Assembly (NCBI GenBank): GCA_002724835.1
Contig: PBPX01000048.1
Location: forward strand, 1 to 10,708
DNA length: 10,708 bases
Source: Actinomycetota bacterium
GTDB lineage: Bacteria > Actinomycetota > Acidimicrobiia > Actinomarinales > Actinomarinaceae
Direction of reading: 5' to 3'
Below are positions 1-6,829 of this stretch, in pieces. Both the position numbers and the translations under genes were made by a program. Numbering within the stretch: position 1 is the first letter of the stretch; every line of letters starts with the position of its first letter. Below the pieces are notes generated by a model, which saw only the letters and a list, made by a program, of their open reading frames with translations, had not been told where the DNA came from and made no database searches.

Positions 1-203
1 TGAAGTTCTTTAATATTTGTTTCGGTTAAATTATATTTATTTAAACCACCATCATTAAAATTCTTGTCACTTAAAATTTGTAAAAATTGTACACCAGATG
101 ATGCGTCTATTCCTAATAAACCTGCATACTTTTTAACCAAATCATCTAGTTCATCTAAAGTAGCTTTATCTACATTATCTGAACTTAAGCTATAATCTAC
201 CAT
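1..203 (-). CDS. Partial gene, N-terminus of an unknown phage protein
   Basis: Reading leftward from an ATG at 203, the frame stays open for 67 codons to the window edge, so the C-terminus is missing. The protein begins MVDYSLSSDNVDK and is acidic. Residues 13-33 (roughly KATLDELDDLVKKYAGLLG) look like an amphipathic helix. The start is supported by a TAATG junction: the stop codon of the giant gene shares one base with this ATG, and GAGGA lies just upstream at 207-211. The tight coupling says it belongs to the same virion-structure operon. I do not recognise a family. By position it could be a scaffold, capsid-associated or head-completion protein, but nothing in these 67 residues decides this. 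Confidence 0.75.
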   Translation of the reverse strand, partial: MVDYSLSSDNVDKATLDELDDLVKKYAGLLGIDASSGVQFLQILSDKNFNDGGLNKYNLTETNIKEL

Positions 204-3200
204 TAATCCTCATCAAACATATCTTCTAATAATTCTTTATCGTCTCTATAAAACTTTAGCATAAGACTTGTCCATACATGCCAAAAATCAGGATATTCTG
301 CTATAATGTCCTGTGCTATTTGATTCATAAGTATTCGCATAAATCTAGCTTCTGGCTTCTCTGATTCTAACCACCAAGTTTTAGTTTTACTAGGTGATAT
401 TTGCATTGAGTATTTTTCAAATTCTTCCCATTGTTCTAACATTGCAACAAAGCCTTTGCCTGTTTCTTGTTCCATAATTAATTCATTACCAGGCCATACT
501 CTTCTCATTTCATTAAATATATCTTTAATACTTACAGAACCAGGTAATCCCCAATCATCTTCTTGGAAACCTTCTTTAGCAAGTATTAAGTTATTTCTAA
601 ATTGTCTTTTAAGCATAGTTGCTTGTAATGTAGGTAAATCTGCTGCGTCAATCATATTTTTATAATTTGTATATGCAAAGTAACCTAATGTGTCATTAAC
701 TTTTCTTCTAAACTGGTCAGGTGTTAATTGTGTTTTATCAGGTTGTAAATCCCAAGAAGCTCTTTCTCCAGCTGGATTATCAGGCAATATTAAGAATGCA
801 GATAATTCTGCTTCTTTTAATACTTCTCTATTATCATATCTCCACTTTAATGATTTTTGTGTATAGTTTTGTCTACCAGTATCTGATACTTTAGCTGGTG
901 CAGTTAAATATCCATGCTCCATACCATATGTTTCTAAAAACTGCATAGCAGCTTCAGCATCATTACCATCATTATCTCTTAATATATTTCTATATTCATC
1001 TGCTAACACCTGTGCATTCCACATAGTTCCTTGTTTATCTTCTATGTAGTAAGTAGGAGTAAATCCTGTAGGTAATATAAATTGTGCTAATGCTTGTACA
1101 GCAAATAAATTTTTAGCTTTGCCTTTAGAATATTCTAAATATGCTTCATCAAGTACTCTTAAAAATTGATAATATTCTTGAGAATACTCTTCAGCATCTG
1201 CTAATAGTTCCCAATCTTTATCTACTTTAGTTAAATATTTATCCATTTTGCCAGCATCATACAATCTTCTTGGTTCGCCAATAACAGAACCATATCTAAA
1301 TATAGATATAGTTGCAGCAGCTCTCATTTGAGCAAACTCACTTTTTTCTATATTGATATCATCATTTGCATCTGGCCCTACATATGCCCAAAATTTCTTT
1401 AACCAAGGAGATAATGGAAGAATTTCTCTTATAGTTTCTGGAGGTAAGAAACCACCAAATAAAAATTCTTTCATTTCTGGTTCCCAACCTTCAATAGGTA
1501 TAAGTTTGTCTAAAGCAAATCCTACAGCTGGGTTAGGGCCTGGTACAAAACCTTGACCTAACAAGTTAATACCAGATAAATATGCTTTAGCAGCTATATC
1601 TACTTTACGTGTTTGTCCATTTTCATCTGTATATGTTTCTTTACCATAAACTAATCTTGATAGAAATGGAGCAAATGGATACACAAACATCTTTTCATTT
1701 TCTCTACCAGGTTGTGGATTATTTGTAATCCAACCTTCAGTACCATATCCGCCAATCTTAAATGTCTCACCACCCCTAACAGCTACTTGTGCTTGTCTCA
1801 TCATGTATGGTTTGTTTGATAGTAACTTGCCCCATGTAGTTGCAACCTCAAACCAAATTTCAGGGAATGGGAATATGTTTCTTGTTATATCAGATATAAG
1901 ATGTCGTTTAGATGCATCATACAATAAATCTTTAGTACCAGCTAATCCAAATGCTTTTGATGTATTATTAGCTATTTCATAAGTCATAGCACCTTTAGCA
2001 ACAGGCATAGTTTTATTTAATTCTTTCATTTCATCAATAACAGCTTTAGGAATGTTTAATGTTTCAGCTTCTTTAATAAATCTTTTTCTTGCGTCTTTAT
2101 TAAAGTTTGCCCAGTTGTCTGTTATATACATATAACGATATTGTTTAAATACTGTTGCTCTATTTAAATAAGCTATTGGTTTAGTCATTAATGTATTAAA
2201 TGCTGTATCAACAAATGCATCCCAAGCTTGGCCTATTTTAGTTTGATTATCTGCACTATCATCAATAGCTTTTACATAACCTAAATCTAAATCTAAACCT
2301 TTTCTTTTTTGTCCTTTTGTAATATAAGATTCTTGTAATATATCTGAAAATTTTTCTAATTCTCTTTTAGTTAAACCAGGTGCTTTAAAACTAACATCTT
2401 TACCTTTTACATTATCAAGTAATTTTCCTTCATAAATAAATCTTCTTAAATCTTGATTACCTAAATTATCAGATGATGCATTTATATTAAATCTATATTT
2501 TGTATCAGGTAAATCTCCTCCACCACCTTTAGTTATTTTTACATAATGAACACCTTCTTCAACTTTTCCACCTGTTTTAAGTCTTATACGTGCTTCAACA
2601 GATTGTAAGTATTGGTCAATTACTTTTGGATTATTAGTAATTCCTTTCCATCTTCCACCACCCCAATCAGCTAAATCTCGTCTAGCTGCAGCACCTTCTT
2701 TAGAAAATATCCAAGCAGTTAATTCATCAGAACCATAACCAAATTGTGCTACTTTCCTAGATATTAAATCATTTCTTAATTGTAATAATTCCATTCTTAC
2801 TCCATCAACATACTTTTTAATATCAGTATCAGTTTTTTTACGCATAATATAATTCATGCCTTTAATTCTTCTTTGTTCTCTACCTTGCATACCAGCTAAA
2901 TTAAATGTTTTTTGTGTAGCTTCTAAATATTCATAACTATCCATTAACCTTATAGCATCAACATTTTCATCTGCCCATTTCATATAAGCTTGTTCTTTAG
3001 TTAATCCTTCATCTAACCATTTTTTTAATTTTCCAGATTTAAATACTTCATCTATTTGAGCTGATTCTCTAGCTAAATTTCTAGCTTTTTTACCTGAAGT
3101 AACCCATTGAATATAATGTATAGGATGGTTAAAAAATCCATCAAGGCCTGCAGCAACTACACGCATTTGTTCTTCCATAAATACCCTTGTAAAGAAAGCA

Positions 3201-6200
3201 CCTCTTAAAAGTACAAATGGTTTAAATAATTTTCTTGTATAAAAATCAGCAAGCAATGTAAAAGCATCTTCGTTTAATTTACTTGTTCCTATATATCCAT
3301 TTGCATATGGATTAGGTGAATCTATGTCATCATAAAAATGATAATTATATTTTATCCACCTTCCAATATTTTTAAGATTTTCTGTTGAAGCTTTAAACAT
3401 ACTGTCAGCATTTTCTAATTCATTCCAAGCATTACCATATGCACGTCTAATTAATCTGTAATCTATAAATGGTTGTATATTATCTGCAAATTCAGAAAAC
3501 AAATGAGCTGAACCTATATCAATACCGTATGTCTCACCTTTATAATCTTGCCAAATCATTCTTTCAGTTTTGGTATATTTATTTCCTATATGAGGCATAG
3601 ATATAGCTTCATCTGCATAACCAGCTACAAAGTATGCAGTAGCTTGTTCCATTGTAGTATTGTACATTTTTGCAAAAGCTCTCATAACTGGTTGCCATTG
3701 TCCACCTAATACTCTTACTCTATTTACATCTCTTACGTTTTGGTCAAACATAAATTTAGAAACTTGTCGTTTTTTTCTAAAATCTATTTTCCAAAATTCT
3801 TTTGTTATTTTTGCCATTTCATCTATTGAATAACCAACTGTTTGTAAATGTGAAACTAATTGGTCATAAGCTGCATTTTTATTTAAACCTTTAATTCCAA
3901 AATCTGGTACTGCACTCATTAAACTTCTAAAGTATGGGTCTGAGTTATTATAAAAAGCAGATGAAAAACCTAAATATCTTTCAAATTCTGGACCTGACTT
4001 AACATCAGTAATACCTATTTTGTTTAATGCTTCTTGTAATCTTTCTTTTATAAGTTTTGTTTCTGTTTGTATTGATTGAGGACCTATAATAAGTTCATCT
4101 GTAGATTTAGGCCTTACTAATTTTATTTGTGGCTTTGCAAATCCTTGCCCTTTAGTAAATGTTCTAACAGCACCTATAGCTTTAATAGGAGCGCCAGGTA
4201 ATGCTTTTAATCCAGCAAGTCCTGCTCCTAATGTTCTTGTAGTTACTCTAGCTGGTATTCTTAATGCACTTCCTAAATATCCACCAATACTTCTAAATGC
4301 AGCATCTTCTTTACCTAATACAGAATAAGTTTTTTTAGCAACTCTTTGCATTACTGTTGGGTCTGGTAAATTACCTAATTTTTTAGCTTTGTATGCATTT
4401 TCAATTAATATTTTATTTGTTAAAAATGAAGCACCTTTAGGTAACATTTTGTTAGGTAAATAATCTCTTGGTATTTTACCTCCTACATAAACACCTTCAT
4501 CTATTAATTTACCAAATGTATCTTTAACTCCATCAACACCTTTATTTTGTGCAACACGAATTAATTTTTGTCTTGTACTCGGTTGTAAATTTTTATAAAC
4601 AGGATTTGTATCCATTAATGTTCTTGCTGTATCTGCATTTTTTGCAACTTCATCAACTAAAGGTTTATAAATTCTTTCAATCATAAAAGGCCTGTTAAGC
4701 ATTTCATCTTTAGTTTCTCTAAATATTTTAGGCATTACATTATTAGCTAAATATTTTTTCTTAACAGTTCTTTCAACTTGACTAGCTTTTCTTTTGTTTC
4801 TATAACCTTTCCATATTCCTACATGGTCAAGAACATCTTCAGCAGTATCACCAGGTTTAGTACCGTCTATTTTTGGTCCTATATCATCAAGTATTTGTTT
4901 TGAATCATCTAGTGGTGAGTTATTTGAAACTTTACCTGCTCTATTAATATCAATTATTTTTGTTGATTCATCTAATAAAGGATTAATTTGTCTTAAGTTT
5001 CTAAATGCTTTTCCTATTTGTCCTATACCTTTAGCACCAAAATATTCCTCAATAGCCATTGCACCAAAGTCTATGCTTCCAGATAAAAAGTTATATGCAC
5101 CTGAACCTGGTTTAGTAAATAAAGAAGCTTGATACCTTCCAGGAGAAAATAATATTCTTTGTTGGTCTTCATTGTCATATACAGATTTTTGTTGAAATGC
5201 CCAACCACCTTTTCCATATTTTGTATTTGAAGTAAATGAAGCAGTTAAACCAGAAGATTTTCTACCTGCAAAAAAATGTATTCTTGTAGGATTATCTAAA
5301 CTTGTATAATGTTGTTCACCATTTTCATCATAAGCTTTTAATGGTCTACCTACTTTGCTATAAAATAAATCTTTAGCTTGTTGTTCTGAATAACCATATT
5401 CAGTAATTAATTCTTGATATCTTGGGTCATTTTCTGGTTTTAATGTCTCCATACGCATCCAGTGGTCCCTATTAAAGTTAATAGGATTACCTGCGTACAT
5501 TTCTTTCCACATAGCTCTAAATACAGTTTCGCCACCCATTTTGTGAGCTTCTTTAAACATATCAACATACTTGTTAAGTGTTCCTTTTATATCTAGTTTT
5601 TCACCTATACCAGATACTTGTGTAAAACTTACATCAATTGCTAATGCGTCTTGTGCTTCTTGTTTTGTAGCACCATCTTTAATCTTTTTGTCATAAAGTA
5701 TTAAATCTCTTAGATAAGCTTGTGACCTACCTACAGGCATTCCTCCCCATAGTGCAGGTACAAATCCACCTAATCCACCAGCCCATTTACCTCTTAAACC
5801 AAAGTTTTGCCATAAAGCATCATAAGCTTGTGCAGCCCAAACACCATATTGTATATCTCCTGGTTTAGCTCCACCTTGTGATAATCCCATAGTCCAAAAA
5901 TCAATTGGTTTAATATGCATATTATTTTCAAAATCACCACCATTTTTATAATGGTCTTCAGTTAATTTATCCCATAACTCTGATTGTTCTTGAACATTAG
6001 ATAAAGAAACTTCTTCTACAATATCTTGTACAGCTTCGTTTTGTGCTGCATTAGGTACAGTAAAAGCAATTTCTTTAGCTAACGTTTTAGGTAATGCTGG
6101 ATAAGCAGTTGTAGTATCAATTAAGTTATCTGCTATAGCTTCTCCTTCAGGAGTTTTAAATATTTGTTGCCAGACTTTATATTGTTTATTTAAGGATTCT

Positions 6201-6253
6201 ATTGCAAATAATGCATCCCTTTCCATAAAAGGGTCTTGAAAAAGGAAACCCAT
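203..6253 (-). CDS. Giant cysteine-free protein, probable virion component (2016 aa)
   Basis: This is a 2016-residue protein of roughly 230 kDa, one of the larger phage proteins. I see no Walker motif, zinc site, signal peptide or clear membrane helix. Reading the whole translation I find no cysteine. Visible landmarks are: a glycine/tryptophan-rich stretch around residues 151-175; a Gly/Ala-rich stretch with spaced arginines around 656-696; an aromatic/proline block at 1457-1469 (TRNIFPFPEIWFE) followed by WGKLL near 1474; VYPFAPF near 1524; and FILPTGFTP at 1725-1733. The acidic C-terminus ends FDED. The start at 6253 has AGGAG six bases upstream and a TAATG junction with the preceding gene. 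The first residues, MGFLFQDPF, have no upstream alternative in the coupled arrangement. Its place after terminase and portal, and inside a structural operon, suggests a virion protein, possibly internal and ejected with the DNA. From memory, similar giant proteins with a TR-x-FPF-x-E-x-W motif occur in structural clusters of actinobacterial phages, usually without assigned function. Function is therefore inference. Confidence 0.9.
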   Translation of the reverse strand: MGFLFQDPFMERDALFAIESLNKQYKVWQQIFKTPEGEAIADNLIDTTTAYPALPKTLAKEIAFTVPNAAQNEAVQDIVEEVSLSNVQEQSELWDKLTEDHYKNGGDFENNMHIKPIDFWTMGLSQGGAKPGDIQYGVWAAQAYDALWQNFGLRGKWAGGLGGFVPALWGGMPVGRSQAYLRDLILYDKKIKDGATKQEAQDALAIDVSFTQVSGIGEKLDIKGTLNKYVDMFKEAHKMGGETVFRAMWKEMYAGNPINFNRDHWMRMETLKPENDPRYQELITEYGYSEQQAKDLFYSKVGRPLKAYDENGEQHYTSLDNPTRIHFFAGRKSSGLTASFTSNTKYGKGGWAFQQKSVYDNEDQQRILFSPGRYQASLFTKPGSGAYNFLSGSIDFGAMAIEEYFGAKGIGQIGKAFRNLRQINPLLDESTKIIDINRAGKVSNNSPLDDSKQILDDIGPKIDGTKPGDTAEDVLDHVGIWKGYRNKRKASQVERTVKKKYLANNVMPKIFRETKDEMLNRPFMIERIYKPLVDEVAKNADTARTLMDTNPVYKNLQPSTRQKLIRVAQNKGVDGVKDTFGKLIDEGVYVGGKIPRDYLPNKMLPKGASFLTNKILIENAYKAKKLGNLPDPTVMQRVAKKTYSVLGKEDAAFRSIGGYLGSALRIPARVTTRTLGAGLAGLKALPGAPIKAIGAVRTFTKGQGFAKPQIKLVRPKSTDELIIGPQSIQTETKLIKERLQEALNKIGITDVKSGPEFERYLGFSSAFYNNSDPYFRSLMSAVPDFGIKGLNKNAAYDQLVSHLQTVGYSIDEMAKITKEFWKIDFRKKRQVSKFMFDQNVRDVNRVRVLGGQWQPVMRAFAKMYNTTMEQATAYFVAGYADEAISMPHIGNKYTKTERMIWQDYKGETYGIDIGSAHLFSEFADNIQPFIDYRLIRRAYGNAWNELENADSMFKASTENLKNIGRWIKYNYHFYDDIDSPNPYANGYIGTSKLNEDAFTLLADFYTRKLFKPFVLLRGAFFTRVFMEEQMRVVAAGLDGFFNHPIHYIQWVTSGKKARNLARESAQIDEVFKSGKLKKWLDEGLTKEQAYMKWADENVDAIRLMDSYEYLEATQKTFNLAGMQGREQRRIKGMNYIMRKKTDTDIKKYVDGVRMELLQLRNDLISRKVAQFGYGSDELTAWIFSKEGAAARRDLADWGGGRWKGITNNPKVIDQYLQSVEARIRLKTGGKVEEGVHYVKITKGGGGDLPDTKYRFNINASSDNLGNQDLRRFIYEGKLLDNVKGKDVSFKAPGLTKRELEKFSDILQESYITKGQKRKGLDLDLGYVKAIDDSADNQTKIGQAWDAFVDTAFNTLMTKPIAYLNRATVFKQYRYMYITDNWANFNKDARKRFIKEAETLNIPKAVIDEMKELNKTMPVAKGAMTYEIANNTSKAFGLAGTKDLLYDASKRHLISDITRNIFPFPEIWFEVATTWGKLLSNKPYMMRQAQVAVRGGETFKIGGYGTEGWITNNPQPGRENEKMFVYPFAPFLSRLVYGKETYTDENGQTRKVDIAAKAYLSGINLLGQGFVPGPNPAVGFALDKLIPIEGWEPEMKEFLFGGFLPPETIREILPLSPWLKKFWAYVGPDANDDINIEKSEFAQMRAAATISIFRYGSVIGEPRRLYDAGKMDKYLTKVDKDWELLADAEEYSQEYYQFLRVLDEAYLEYSKGKAKNLFAVQALAQFILPTGFTPTYYIEDKQGTMWNAQVLADEYRNILRDNDGNDAEAAMQFLETYGMEHGYLTAPAKVSDTGRQNYTQKSLKWRYDNREVLKEAELSAFLILPDNPAGERASWDLQPDKTQLTPDQFRRKVNDTLGYFAYTNYKNMIDAADLPTLQATMLKRQFRNNLILAKEGFQEDDWGLPGSVSIKDIFNEMRRVWPGNELIMEQETGKGFVAMLEQWEEFEKYSMQISPSKTKTWWLESEKPEARFMRILMNQIAQDIIAEYPDFWHVWTSLMLKFYRDDKELLEDMFDED
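207..211 (-). promoter_or_regulatory. Ribosome binding site for the partial left-edge gene
   Basis: GAGGA on the minus strand lies inside the last codons of the giant gene. It is followed by only three bases before the ATG at 203. The spacing is shorter than usual, so initiation here probably relies partly on ribosomes that have just terminated at the overlapping TAA. Confidence 0.5.
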
Positions 6254-6657
6254 TAAACGCTCCTAGTATTTATTAACTCCGCTATAACTGGGTGTGGGTT
6301 AACAGAATACAAAGCTGCAAGAATAATATCGGTTTCATCTTCTAATTGGTCAACAGGTCCAGTTCCTGGTCCGAAAGCAGCTCCTTGACTAATAGGTTCT
6401 TGTGGTCTTTCTGTTGGAGCAAAAACATTAGGTCTTGCTGGTTGGTCCATTGGAAATGGAGCATTAGCTCCTCCTGAATCTCCTAATGGAGCAGCAGCTT
6501 GTTGTGCAAGTAATTGTGTTTGTTGTCCATATGGCATATCAGGTATTCTAACTTCTGGTTGTTTCCCATCAGTTCTCTGACTTAATGCACCTGGACCACT
6601 AACAGCAGCTGGTTGTGATGGCTTTCTGTATCCACCTCTACCTCTTTTTTTAGCCAT
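6253..6657 (-). CDS. Small Pro/Gln/Ala-rich protein, actinophage-like, function unknown (134 aa)
   Basis: The protein starts MAKKRGRGGYRK, a basic glycine-rich head. It continues with AAVSGPGALSQRTDGK, then a long low-complexity middle rich in Pro, Gln, Ala and Gly that is likely disordered. It ends in a short acidic-then-hydrophobic segment (EDETDIILAALYSVNPHPVIAELI) that looks like a helix or docking tail. I chose the ATG at 6657 because AAAGGA lies eight bases before it. The in-frame ATG at 6666 (adding MIT) has the Shine-Dalgarno directly against it, which is a poor spacing. It overlaps the preceding 59-residue gene by eight bases and shares one base with the giant gene. The SGPGALSQRTDG motif and the RGRGGYR start recall, from memory only, a small protein that recurs between portal and capsid genes in phages of Actinobacteria. 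A scaffold-like or capsid-decoration role is possible but not shown. Confidence 0.85.
   Translation of the reverse strand: MAKKRGRGGYRKPSQPAAVSGPGALSQRTDGKQPEVRIPDMPYGQQTQLLAQQAAAPLGDSGGANAPFPMDQPARPNVFAPTERPQEPISQGAAFGPGTGPVDQLEDETDIILAALYSVNPHPVIAELINTRSV
6260..6264 (-). promoter_or_regulatory. Strong ribosome binding site of the giant gene
   Basis: AGGAG on the minus strand, six bases (CGTTTA) before the ATG at 6253. It is the clearest Shine-Dalgarno sequence in the window and lies inside the 3' end of the preceding gene. It fits high expression of the giant protein by both direct initiation and coupling. Confidence 0.75.
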
Positions 6658-6829
6658 AGTAATCATCCTTTATCATTATTATTATTCCTGGAGCAGGATT
6701 GATAATTGTAAATGCTTGGTTTCTAAAAGGGTCAAACAAGTTAACTTCTTCTTCATCCATTTCATCAACAATACCAAAATTGCTTTCGATTATATTCCAA
6801 AAATTAAGTTCTGTATCTTCCATATCCAT
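6650..6829 (-). CDS. Small acidic overlapping protein (59 aa), function unknown
   Basis: A complete 60-codon ORF fills the gap between the portal gene and the 134-residue gene. The product starts MDMEDTELNFW and has an acidic core (VDEMDEEEVNLFDP). It then becomes more neutral, with FRNQAFTIINPAPGIIIM, and ends KDDYYG. The ATG at 6829 shares one base with the portal stop (TAATG). The TAA at 6650-6652 overlaps the next ATG by eight bases. Without it there would be about 160 bases of unexplained sequence in an otherwise gapless operon, and its in-frame length and coding-like composition argue that it is real. The upstream Shine-Dalgarno is weak (AGGCGG, spaced long), so translation is probably coupled to the portal. 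A second ATG at 6823 is an alternative start. It has no recognised family; an acidic chaperone-like or portal-associated role is only a guess. Confidence 0.75.
   Translation of the reverse strand: MDMEDTELNFWNIIESNFGIVDEMDEEEVNLFDPFRNQAFTIINPAPGIIIMIKDDYYG
6666..6671 (-). promoter_or_regulatory. Ribosome binding site deciding the start at 6657
   Basis: AAAGGA on the minus strand, with eight bases to the ATG at 6657 and none to the ATG at 6666. This favours the 134-residue product over a 137-residue one. Confidence 0.6.

Noticed and set aside
5170..5340. Possible ADP-ribosyltransferase-like segment in the giant protein (around IHFFAGRKSSGLTASF)
   Set aside because: It only vaguely resembles a glycine-rich catalytic stretch; the expected catalytic Arg/Ser/Glu pattern could not be laid out.
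6658..6666. Alternative start MIT at 6666 for the 134-residue protein
   Set aside because: The Shine-Dalgarno AAAGGA would touch this ATG with no spacer; it is well placed for the ATG at 6657.
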